Source: Hanleya hanleyi
Taxonomy: Eukaryota > Mollusca > Polyplacophora > Lepidopleurida > Hanleyidae
Assembly (NCBI GenBank): GCA_036873755.1
Contig: JAVTVY010016037.1
Span: 1-64,000 of the forward strand
Direction: 5' to 3'
DNA: 64,000 bases
Shown here: positions 1 to 10,007 of the stretch, piece after piece
Layout of the letters: the number at the start of each line of letters is the position of its first letter
Position numbering within the stretch: position 1 is the stretch's first letter
The notes under the pieces: model-generated
What the model was told of the DNA's origin: nothing
The model's input: the letters and a program-made list of their open reading frames with translations, nothing else
Database searches by the model: none
Made by a program: the position numbers and the translations under genes

Positions 1-720
1 TCCCCTCCACGGCTCCGTAATATTGTTGGCAGATTTCGACATTTTTTTTTTGTCGCAGTCGAGCACAGAAGAAAACACTTTGTACTTGTATTGTAAACTG
101 GGTCAGAATTAGACTGAGCCAATTCGATTCAGTCTCGTCCGTCCGTCGTTCCTGAGTTGGTAGATCTAAAGGACGAGTTGCGGTAAGACAGCGGGCGATA
201 CTACACTGACCTTCCATTGTCAAGCCGCTATTATGTGGAAGCTCTGTGACACGGCGCGAAACAGTGGAATCCCTCTGTCTAAACATAAATGACACCGAGG
301 TTAGGCCACTCCAAACGAATTCATGTGGGCACTGTACAAACTGTGGGTGTGGGAGGGTGTTGCCTGTTCACTGATTTCAAGAGCAGATTTGTAGAACCGC
401 CCTCTTCATCACGGACAAATCGATCCCAGTATGTCTATATCATGCGCACATTCACCATGAGCCCAATCGAATTTTTAAACAGATAATTATGCATAATTTT
501 GGATCGAGTTTTCTCGTGTTTTACCAGCTATTGTTTTACTTTGAAATGTTCAAAGTTGGCAGTTTTACTGCTGAAATGAAACTGTTTCTTAGTGCAACAC
601 CTAAAGGACAGAAATCCATCTTACTGCAACTCGTCTTTCCCGAACTTTAGTCCCCCAGAGCTGAACAAACTGAATTATTTTTCCATAACTGACCTGAACG
701 TCACTTTACCCCCAGGCGGT
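1..720. other. Unannotated sequence, no gene recognised
   Basis: Only short open frames occur here and none has a recognisable domain, codon bias or splice context. No repeat shared with the rest of the window was seen. The right edge is the TTAA of the first piggyBac-type MITE. Confidence 0.5.
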
Positions 721-1327
721 TTAACCCTACCTGGCCTGGGGGGAGGGGGGGGGGCATTATGGCCCCCCCCTACCAAACTTTCTGCGCTATCTCCGGAACG
801 ACAAAAAATGGAGAGCTGAAACTCCGTGACTTTATAGGTTATCATATTGGGGTCATTTTGAGCCTATTTGTGTAACCCCCGGGCAGAGGATCATGGGTAA
901 ATTCAAGATGGCGACCACGTGGGGTACCAAAAAAGTGATGTTGTTGTCATATTTCTTCGAAATTCAGGCTTTTCCGCGACGAAAAGTGGGCAAAAACTAT
1001 TTTATTTCACATCACATTAATATTTACTAATTTATCATGCAGTTTTTGCGGAGGAATTGCATAAATAAAAAATTCGGAAAATCTGACCGAAAAATCGACC
1101 AAAAAATGCCGTTTTTGAAAATGACGTCACTGTGACGTCATCAAAGCGGCCGTCATGGATTTTTTTTACATTTTCGGGTAGAGCTTGACCCAAGGGTATA
1201 GTGTGATAAGTTTCAGCCCCCTAGCTCAAGGGGTAAGAAAAATAATTAGGGGGAGGGGGGGGCCATTTCGGCCCCCCCCCCCCCAGGTCAGGACAGGTCC
1301 CAAAAAGCCCAGGCCAGATAGGGTTAA
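721..1327 (+). mobile_element. piggyBac-type MITE, family 1, copy 1
   Basis: A 607-bp element that starts TTAACCCTACCTGGCCTGG and ends CCAGGCCAGATAGGGTTAA, so it has inverted termini of about 19 bp with TTAA at each outer edge. TTAA target duplication with CCC-starting termini is the hallmark of the piggyBac superfamily. There is no transposase, so it would depend on one elsewhere. G- and C-runs lie just inside both ends, and the middle carries GTAAATTCAAGATGGCG and a TGACGTCACTGTGACGTCA stretch that recur in the other copies (28,477, 32,800 and 38,573). Assignment to piggyBac rests on the termini only. Confidence 0.8.
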
Positions 1328-4300
1328 TTAGCGGCAAATCTTCGATTCCATGCTAATTATTGATATACTATGAGCGTATATTCGCCTCGGTACATCGTGC
1401 ACCTACATGTACACCCCATGGAAATTTTGGTTGTGCATTCGAGAGGCCTCTGGTTAGCATCGAATTTTCGTGTGTCTGATCACCTCAGCAGGATCCAAAT
1501 TGTTACAATATCGTTACATATCTATGTACAATTTCTGATATTTCACCTACACTGTGATAGCTTTGATGGTAGTTCCATCATATAATCCGCAAAAGTTGAA
1601 CCCATATTAAATTTTTCAGTGAAATTGGAGTCGCTGTCATATTGAGTTTGCATGCTGAACGTTGTATTGCTCGCGTTGTTTCACACCTGTGAGTAAAGGT
1701 CGCTTTTCGCTGAGGAATTTCGGCTGGAAAATCCCAACTTTCAGCTCAAATTTATCAAAGCAAGATCACAACAGCGCCAAATTGTTTTCGCTATAATCAA
1801 AATTAACATATTTTCTACAAATATCAATACTTTTCTCGACTTTATCAAACCCTGTTTGGGTGTCCCTGCATTTTTTTATTCGTATCATGTGTGGATCGAA
1901 TGCATCACAGACATATAATGGTGATGCGCGGATATAAACTATTATACGAACCTTGTTGCAGCGGGCCTTCTTTTGTCGAAGACTTGTGTCGCTTCCGTAA
2001 TTTTTGATTGGAAGATTGAATCTGCATTCTGTGGCTTATGGTCGGCTTATCCTAAATGTGACGGTAGTCGAGTTCAAATGCTTGAAAATATAATTGAAAC
2101 CACCGATAGATATTGGAATGGAATCTATGGATAATGAGTCATGGTATTTATATATAATAGCTGGTTTCTTTATGAGTAACCGTGTACATGCATGTGGCAT
2201 TTTCGTTAAATGTCGATCCAGGTCACCAAATATCTGATTTATTGTATCTGTAGTGTCGTCTTTGGCTCCCAAACAAGCGTCTGACCGAGATTACACTGTG
2301 GGCAATGTCACTAGATGATCCTTAATGTACTTCCTTATTTCACAAGTAGGACTGATTGACGGACTATTAAATGTGTATAGCGTAAAGTTTAAAGATCACT
2401 TATTCACATGACTGGGTAATTGTTGTGATAGATATGTTACAAATAAGGGACTGTTCAACTTCAACTTGATGGGGGGGGGGGCAATTTTTTATCTCGCCTT
2501 ACGAAGTAAAGGGGAGATATTGTGAGGGGGAAAGAAGATGTCGTCGTCGATGTCGGTGTCCCCGGCCTGGAAATGATAAGGTTTTTGGTTTAGCAAATTC
2601 AAAAAAAATCTAGAAAATTTAGAAAAATTAAAAAAATAGAAAAAAAAAATAGGGGGAGGTATTCCACCTGGGGTGCTCCAATGTTAAGTTTTGCGTTTAG
2701 CTGAGGTGCACATGTACATCTGTACTTAGAAAGTTTGCTGCAGTTGTCAGCTGTTATTGGATGATTATGAATCTTGGTAAACATGTTTCTTATGATTGGA
2801 GGATGCACCTGGGCTATTTAGGAGATGAAATATTAATTTTTGTTCAAATTTTGAGGGTTTTGTCTTAGTAATCTGTCAATGATAATGTACATGTATATAT
2901 CCCCACCTTTACAGTCAAAAAACTATGTGTCACGTGCAACAAGTCACCAGAATAAGTTGATGTCCCGTTGCAATTTGACATTTAATAATCGGAATCGGAA
3001 CAATGAATCAACAGTCAAAAGTACCAGTACTTATCTAAAATACATCAACGCCCAGGTAATTTTTGCTCGGTCTCTAATAAAAAATAAAATAAAATCAAAA
3101 TCGTAAATGTTGATTGCTGATAACAAATTTATACAAATATTTTTTTTTATACAAGGTGGGAGTTTTGTGTGAATTTTTTTTTTTTTTTTTTTTTTTATTA
3201 TTATTATTATTTTTTTTTTTTTTAGGGTTTTGTCTGTGAGGGTTTCGTCAGTGGGTGTATTGAAAACTGGAACTCCCCCCTTATCCTTAAAGAGTATAAT
3301 CAAAAGCCTTTAGGCATTGTCAGCAAAAGCCAATTCTCACAGATTAATATAAAAAAATAAGCCCCGTTTTCCTGACCCTGACCCTTTAACCCTGGTTGCC
3401 ATGGCATTAGACGCCATGTCCTCATTCCAGGAGGTAATCTTCCAGGAGCTGTCATTTAGAAAAATGGTGGGGAATGTATGCTGGTTTTTCCCATATTTTT
3501 TAGAGGAAAAACCAGGCTATTCGGTGTGGTATGTCAATAGTGGCCGTGAATATTAGGGAATATAGTTTTGGTCAGATGTGCCCAGCTCATTTACTACATA
3601 ATAAGTAAGGCAAATATTTAGTGGTTTGTGTTCTTAAAAGACTGTATTGAGAATGGACCAGTTTTCGACACTGACAGATTCACGATAACGGGCCGATCTC
3701 CGATGACAATGACACAATTACGCACGTGTACCACATTACAATGAACCTTACCCGACGATCTTTAACACAAAGAAGATGAATACAAACGGTTTAGCAGTAT
3801 TTAGATAATCTCTGGATTCACAAACAGCACATGTTCAAACAAGGGAGATAACTTATGAAAAGTCACATTAAGGGAGACTAATCTGCCTCTATAATCACAC
3901 CAGGGGCGATAACTCTTGAAATCAACTTAAATATCCATTGGGTCCGCTGTTAATCCCCCTCATCATCATACACAAACTGACTTGGGAGTGTAATTGTGTT
4001 GTTGTTGATGTTCACTCTTGATTATTCAATATACATGCAAAATAATCAATATCACATTCAAGGAACACACTTTACTTAAAGTGATCGTAAACCCTCAAGT
4101 AAAGTTTCTATCAAATGAAAGACCATTGCAAACAGTGTGAAAAAATATTTATGGTAATTTTTTACGATTTTATTACACAGAGTAAACTGCAAATAAAGTA
4201 TGGTATTCTATGGTGGTCTATTGCAATCATATTTAGGTCCAGTGACGTCACACTGCCTTAATACGTATATTTCAAACTGTGTAATCACTTTCCAATGCTT

Positions 4301-4615
4301 GATTCAAGCTTAAGGTGTGTATACTTTGAGTTTCAACACAGACTCACTGTTCAAATGTGCATGTTTCACCAAAATCTGGGAGATGGTAACTGATAAGTGT
4401 CAGGTCAATTTGAATCTTGCATTTAATTTCCAGATTTTGGTGAAACTTGCACCTTAACATCGCAGCGGATCTTAATGTCGCAATGCGACGTTAAGGATCG
4501 ATATGGCGACCCTTAACATCGGACTGGACAAATATCGGCATGGTCGACCCTTAATATCGCAATGTCTGCTGAAAGGTACTAACGTATTTTCCCCCCGTGT
4601 CAAAATGGCCTTGGG
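1328..4615. other. Intergenic sequence with low-complexity tracts
   Basis: No gene recognised. Contents seen: a G-run near 2,470; an ATCTCGCCTTACGAAG segment near 2,491; long T-runs with TTA repeats at about 3,172-3,225; an inverted repeat of about 22 bp (4,358-4,379 with 4,430-4,451, core CACCAAAATCTGG); and a CpG-rich stretch at 4,455-4,560 with repeated CTTAACATCG / CTTAATATCG motifs in both orientations. Confidence 0.5.
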
Positions 4616-6055
4616 CTATTAGTAGTAGGAACCCCTAAAATTCCGTCGCAAAAGTGATGGTCAAAAATGATGGTATAGAGTGACGTCACTAAAACTTCAC
4701 GGATGACATCATATCCAGTGACGTGACTTCATGGTCAGAGGTCACATCCGGGTCAAAAGTCACATCCGAGTCAAAGATCACTTCCGGTCACGTGACGGCC
4801 CAGCAAGAGTTATCTGCCTCTAAAGAAGACCGTACGCTGCAGTTATTTCAATGTTAGTCCCACTGGGCATGGACATTTGCGGTCTGGGGTGTGACACTTG
4901 TTTTTCTCTGTCTCGCGCTGTAGAGCAGGGAGGAAGGGCTCTCGGGGGCATGGGTTGACTTTCGCTGAGAAATTTAGACGTGTCTGGCGTGGACATGTTA
5001 GGCCTATTCCGGCGCAGTGGACAATGGCCTGACACTTAAGAAACCCACTCATGGACATTTGCGGCATGGGATGTGGCACGTTGTTTTCTCTGTCTCGAGC
5101 TATAGAACACGATGGGAGAGGTCTAGTGGCCATGGGGTGAATTTTGCTGAAACGTTTTGACTGCGCATGTGTAGTAAATAGGTAGGCCTGAGATGGACAT
5201 TCTGGGGTCGCGGTGGACCAATATTGGTCCGAATGGGTCGTGTGAGGTGTGAGCATCCGACTGGACTGATGTGTAGTGAAAGTAAGACCTTCCGCACGTG
5301 GGGTATGGACAAAAACCCGCACGGGGAAAAGGGCACTGGAATGGATGATTTGAGGTCGAGGTGGACCAATATTGAGCGTACTGGGTCGGTGAGGGTATCC
5401 ATGTGAAGCGCTCTTCCAGACCGATCATGTCGTGGGTAGGTGCATGAAAAACTTTCTCTGTAAAAGATCCGGAAACACGGAGTTTACTCCTAAGCTATGG
5501 AAAACCCCTATCAGGTCTAGAGGGGCTAATATCGGTTCCCAGCGGATTGTGGCCTGCCGAGATATGCAGAGTGGGTTAGCGGGTGTATGTAAAATTAGGA
5601 TTTGTTCCGGAAGTATAAAAAGCTGAACACGGATTTTATACCCCCACGTGCGGAAAAGACATGGTAGGGAAACGCGAACAGCTGCACATATATAGTAGAC
5701 AAAGTGCAGCGTCTCTCGGGTGCGCCATTGAGACATGACTACCCTTATACATTAAACCATAGGGGGCAACTCGTGGACCCAGGAGTGTTTCCCGAACTCA
5801 TGAACTCATGCATACTGGAGATGTGGATTGGTCTACCATGGTAGAGTTACATCCACCTCCTGGGTACAAGTGAGTGAGTGAGTGAAGGAGTGATTGAGGC
5901 GTGCACAAAGCCCTTGAGGCGTGCCCAACACCCGTCTTAACGCATTGACTCACTAACGATGGTGAGTGAGAGAGTGAGTGAGAGTGAGTGAGTGAAAGTG
6001 AGTGAGTGAGTGGTTATACAAGGTCGTTTGATAACCATTAGCCTCAGTCTGTAAC
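4616..6055 (+). repeat. Left long terminal inverted repeat of the Polinton-like element
   Basis: Reverse-complement partner of 8,541-9,703. Matching landmarks include CGTCGCAAAA / TTTTGCGACA near the tip, GCAAGAGTTATCTGCC (4,804) against GGCAGATAACTCTTGC (9,520), GGAAACACGGAGTTTA (5,470) against TAAACTCCGTGTTTCC (9,077), and GTGAGTGAG blocks at 5,870-6,011 against CACTCACTC blocks at 8,580-8,634. This arm is about 280 bp longer than the right arm, mainly from extra copies of a GGGGTGTGACAC / CTCTGTCTCG segment (4,860-5,160). Open frames of 100-182 codons on the minus strand here look like by-products of repeat composition. Confidence 0.75.
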
Positions 6056-6235
6056 CACCTTCTGACCGAGTACCATGTCGAGTGCATGTACTTTCTGTCA
6101 GAAGCCACTCTCTCGTTGCGACAATATGCTCAGACGTATTCGTCCGATGCATAGACAAGAGTGAGTGAGTGAGTGAGTGAATAGGGTTTAACGTCGCTTT
6201 CAACATTTGTTGTTGCATAGACAAGATACACCGCC
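6056..6235 (+). repeat. Interspersed repeat ending in GTGAGTGAGT microsatellite and TTTAACGTCGCTTT
   Basis: The segment runs into a GAGTGAGTGAGTGAGTGA tract at 6,161-6,180 followed by GGGTTTAACGTCGCTTTCAA. Repeats that join a (GAGT)n tract to a GTTTTACGCCGC-like motif are, from general knowledge, common in mollusc genomes. It occupies the place where the N-terminal part of the ATPase gene (with its Walker A loop) would be expected, so insertion or deletion here probably removed that part. Confidence 0.4.
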
Positions 6236-6284
6236 GTGTCCCGCTATGGGTTCGCCAAGTTGAGTAGAGCATCCCTATATCATG

Positions 6285-7335
6285 ACGGTCGAAGGGCCCC
6301 TCAATTATACCTATATAGTCTGGTACTACAGCCAGTGGCAGCCCGCCTACGAAACTACAGGATTGCAGAATGTGAGCTTTGCCCAGGCATTCTTCACGAT
6401 ATCGATCAAGCCTATTACTTCGACCCCGAGCAGACCAACGTGGTAGTGCTAGATGATGTGATGGGTGCAGCCAAGGACAATTCACATATCATCGATTTGT
6501 TTACCAAAGAATCCTATCATCGGAATCTGTCATCTAATTGACCCAGAATCTCTTTCCTCATGGGCGTACAGAGATAGTTTCTTGATATTGCCAATACTAT
6601 GTGTTGTTCTCCAATTCCATCGAAACAGCGCACATTCGTGTGTTTGGCAGTCGAATTGATCCTCAAAATATCGACCATTTCATGCAGGCGTTTCAAGCCG
6701 CGACAAGTCGTCCGTTCGCCTACCTGTTTGCACACTTAAAAGCTCATACCCACGAAGATCGCCGATTGACGGCCAACCTATTACCCGGCGAGGGGTCACC
6801 ACATCGTCATATACCCCTACACCATCCAGCGGCCCCACACCTGGCAGCAGCAGCCCGCCACCGGGCCCCCTTTATACCACCAGTCCCGGAATATCACCTA
6901 ACCGTGAAGGACCAACCCAAACCCATACAAGGAAATGAACACAATGTAAACACAAGGCTATGGGAGGATGTGTTCAAAGAGAGCCTGGACGCCGAGATGG
7001 GCGAGACGTTGGAGGCCACAGAAAACAAGTTTCACCACAAAGGGTATTCGAAAGAGGACGCCGCAATATTAGCCCATAACACTTTGGTACCCAGACTACG
7101 ACGGGCTTTACGTTAGCAGTATGTCGACCTCTTGACCCATATGAAATTGCTGGACAAGGACCCGGTCCATATGGATATCGAAAGAACAGCGTTGATGTTG
7201 AAAACCCCAGGCATGACCTGGACAGCGGCGTATGTCAGAGCGACGGCACAAAAGAAGCATCTGTTTGAACGCATCAGTAAGATGGAAAGCGTCCCACTAT
7301 ATACACACGAGACCATTCTCCTCGTTTTTACTTGA
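6285..7335 (+). pseudogene. Packaging-type ATPase remnant (FtsK/HerA superfamily, Polinton/adintovirus-like)
   Basis: Conserved protein sequence is spread over shifting frames. About 6,290-6,400 encodes a segment with IVWYYSQWQP; a frame change leads to a Walker B-like strand, VVVLDDVMGAAKD, then IIDLFTKESYHRNLS (about 6,440-6,540); another shift leads to the long frame 6,601-7,116 containing SRPFAYLFAHLK and TANLLPGE. A single in-frame TAG at 7,114-7,116 separates this from a further 72 codons with DPVHMDIERTA and AQKKHLFERI, ending at TGA 7,333-7,335. In such elements this ATPase pumps DNA into the capsid. The Walker A region is missing, so with at least two frameshifts and one stop it cannot be functional. 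Superfamily placement comes from motif recognition and was not searched. Confidence 0.6.
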
Positions 7336-7508
7336 GCACTATCCACGCTGACTAATGTAGGGGACCCCACAGCTGACCGATATCGCGTTGGCGCCCGACA
7401 ACGCTCGGCGACGTCCGTCAACGTGCGTCTGTAAAAGCAAGCGTATCCCCAAAACGTGCAGTCGACATTCAACCCCACAACATGGCTTATCGTTGCCTTG
7501 AGTGTTGA

Positions 7509-8338
7509 AGCACGTTCACCAGACGTTACGATATTATATGGCACCAGAGAAACATACATCCAGACACCGAGTGGCTAGAAGCCGATGAGCCCACTGAGGA
7601 GTTAGATGATGATACCGAAACAGAAACTGTTGAGAGTCTATCTACTGATACTGAGAGTTTGACCTCAAATAGTCAGCCTCAGAGAAGTGAAGAAGAACCT
7701 ACCTTTTGGGATCGTATTGTGCATAAAGCTATTAACCCTTTCACTGTTTAACCTGGGTTCTCCTGCCATGTTGCGGCCTTTACAAGAATACTGTACACTT
7801 AGACGTGTCGTCCATGCTTTGATGTCAAAATAATAGGAAATGCCATTTGGCGGATTGCGCCAGTAACGACGGAATTACCTTCTGTTTGATCAGCGTGTCT
7901 GTCAGTGCATAAAATTACGCCCGCCGACGTAACGTCACTGTCACAGAACGACTGCGAACTTGGACGTACACTGCACGTCATGAACACAATGAGGAGATAA
8001 AGCAGTGACGTGCACTGCACGTCATCAACATTGAAAGGGTTAATACCCACGTTGCGGTAATCGAGGAAGCCGCGCAGGATAACTTGCAACAGGCGTACAT
8101 CCAAATGCGCCCAAACATCAGGAAAACAGCCATGGTCATCTATAAACGGTATAGCCTGCTGCCGCTTGAAATGATAGGCGATCCCACGCATCAGTCCATC
8201 ATGAAGACCATGCATGACTTGGAGGAGGATATGGGGTTACCACTCACCGAGGCCCCGGAAAATGCGATAAAAATGCGCAAACAGCTGTTTCGGGACATAT
8301 TGCTTCAACGGTATGCTGGTCTGCCCGACGATGCTTAG
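7509..8338 (+). pseudogene. Second Polinton-region ORF, acidic N-terminal part, split by a MITE
   Basis: An ORF without a visible start codon runs 7,509-7,751. It has a very acidic, Ser/Thr-rich stretch (repeated EE, DDD, TETE) and then FWDRIVHKAIN. A TTAA-flanked MITE (7,732-8,043) interrupts it. Beyond the MITE the same reading frame resumes at 8,045 and stays open to TAG at 8,336-8,338. If the MITE and one TTAA are ignored, the two halves fall in register with no stop. The C-terminal part resembles the end of the neighbouring ATPase gene: both share W near the start, then a Y..L..M..DP.H..I..T block and an A...RK.LF..I block. The function is not recognised. Confidence 0.5.
7732..8043. mobile_element. 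TTAA MITE, family 2, inside the Polinton ORF
   Basis: 312 bp with termini TTAACCCTTTCACTGTTTA and TAACATTGAAAGGGTTAA-type ends (12 bp identical, about 16 of 18 matching). TTAA at both edges is again the piggyBac pattern. Subterminal copies of a near-palindrome, GTGCACTGCACGTCA, occur at about 7,963-7,980 and 8,008-8,025. There is no coding capacity. It differs in sequence from family 1 apart from the TTAACCC start. Confidence 0.7.
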
Positions 8339-8540
8339 ACCAAAAGCCACAATGGCCGAAGATTGAACTTTCTGAAATAGCGGCCTCTGATTAGACATGA
8401 GCATACTTGAATTGTAAACATACTCAATGTGGCTCCACCATGGTGATTATGATTGATGGAGGAAATAATAAAATGATTGACCGGTCATCCTCGATGTTGT
8501 TGTTTTCTAATCTGTCTACATCATGGCGTTAAGACGCAAA

Positions 8541-9703
8541 GGGTGGACGCAGACTGAGGCTAATGGTATACAAACGACCGTATATAACCACTCACTCACT
8601 TTCACTCACTCACTCTCACTCATTCACTCACTCACCATCGTTAGTTCGTCAATGCGTTAAGATGGCCGTTGGGCACGTCTCACTCACTCACACAAACACT
8701 TTTGCACCCAGGAGTGGGAGGTAACTCTACCACGATAGACCAACCCACATCACCAGTATGCCTGAGCTCATGAGTTCGGGATACCCTCAAGGGTCCAGGA
8801 GCCGCCCTCTATGGCTTAGTGTATAAGGGTAGCCATGTTTCAATGGCGCACCTGAGCGACGCTGCACTATGTCTACTTTTTGTGTATTCCTCCTCGCCTA
8901 TCCCTATTATAGGACTATAAAGTTCGGCTCTTCTGCACGAAGGTGCGCACGTGTTCCGCTTTATATATTTCCGGAACAAATCCTAATTTTACATACACCC
9001 ACTTACATATCTCGGCAGGCCACGATCCGATGGGAACCGACATTAATCCCTCTAGACCTCTTGCCATATTTAGGGCTAAACTCCGTGTTTCCTGATTTTT
9101 CACCCATACATGACATCATCGGCCTGGGGGGGGGGGGGCGCTTCACATGGATACCCTCCCCGACTTAGTACGCCCACTATGGGCCCACCTCGATCCAAAA
9201 CGTCCATTCCCGTACCTTCTTCTCAAAATTCACACCAGTCCAGTCGGACGATCCCCTACGAGTGCTACACATTGGCACCTCACACGATCCATTCGAAGCA
9301 ATATTGCGAAGCGGCTCTAAAACGTCCACCTCAAGCCTGCTTATGCACTATGCATGCGCATGACTTTTCAGCGAAATTCACCCCATGGCATCGACACCCC
9401 TCCCATCGTATTCTACAGCGCAAGACAGAAAAGACAAGGTGCCACACCCCATACCGTAAATGTTCGTGAGTGCGTTGCCCAGTGAGACTAACATTGAAAT
9501 AATTACGTTCTTCTTTAGGGGCAGATAACTCTTGCTGGGCCACCACGTGACCGGAAGTGACATGTGATCCGGACGTGGCCTTTGACCCGGAAGTGACGTC
9601 ACTGGATGTGACGTCATCCTTGAGGTCATGGTGGCGTCACTCCACACCATCATTTTGTGACCTTCATTTTTGCGACAGAATTTCAGGGCTTCCTATTATC
9701 GCT
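8541..9703 (-). repeat. Right long terminal inverted repeat of the Polinton-like element
   Basis: Reverse complement of the left arm, from AGACTGAGGCTAATGG (8,551), which mirrors CCATTAGCCTCAGTCT (6,035), out to GGGCTTCCTATTA (9,686). The arms are clearly diverged, with many substitutions and indels, so the element is not recent. A G-run at 9,124-9,137 lies inside the arm. Confidence 0.75.
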
Positions 9704-9867
9704 ATTGTCATGATCATGCAATTCGTCCGTATGTCTGTCCGTTCATCTGTATTCGTTTTCTCGTTGCCACCATATCACGAATTGGGCAGAAAGCTTAGTA
9801 GGAGAGTAAGCAGAATGGCGCCACAGAACTGGTACATGTAGGTTTACATTCAAGAAATAATGTTTTT

Positions 9868-10007
9868 ATAGACGTGCTGAATGGTTATTTGACGCACTGT
9901 TAATGTAGAGAATGTTTATAAATATTAGGGCGCGGGTTTCGCCCTTGCCATAAATTAGTAACTCTCTCACATTAACCGTGCATAAAATAACCATTTAGCA
10001 CGCCTAT
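9868..10007. mobile_element. 140-bp hairpin MITE
   Basis: An almost complete inverted repeat: ATAGACGTGCTGAATGGTTA at the left mirrors TAACCATTTAGCACGCCTAT at the right, and the pairing continues inward through TTAATGTAGAGA / TCTCTCACATTAA and ATAAAT to a small hairpin GGGCG...CGCCC. Flanks are T-rich on the left and A-rich on the right, which extends the fold. It is non-coding and superfamily is undetermined. Confidence 0.6.

Larger units (their letters stand above)
4616..9703. mobile_element. Decayed Polinton/adintovirus-like element with long inverted termini
   Basis: The ends are inverted copies of one another: GTAGGAACCCCTAAAATTCC near 4,624 mirrors GAATTTCAGGGCTTCC near 9,679, and the match runs inward over 1.2-1.4 kb per arm. 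The 2.5-kb interior holds a broken packaging-type ATPase (6,285-7,335) and a related second ORF (7,509-8,338). Long inverted termini plus an FtsK/HerA-type packaging ATPase are typical of Polintons and adintovirus-like elements. Intact members are about 15-20 kb with a protein-primed polymerase, integrase and capsid genes; none of those is visible, so this is a large internal-deletion relic. Target duplication could not be settled because the outermost bases are blurred. Confidence 0.65.

Noticed and set aside
5937..6485. A 182-codon minus-strand frame as a gene
   Set aside because: It crosses the GTGAGTGAG microsatellite and the boundary between inverted repeat and interior; the peptide is rich in HSLTHSL-type repeats that come from the microsatellite.
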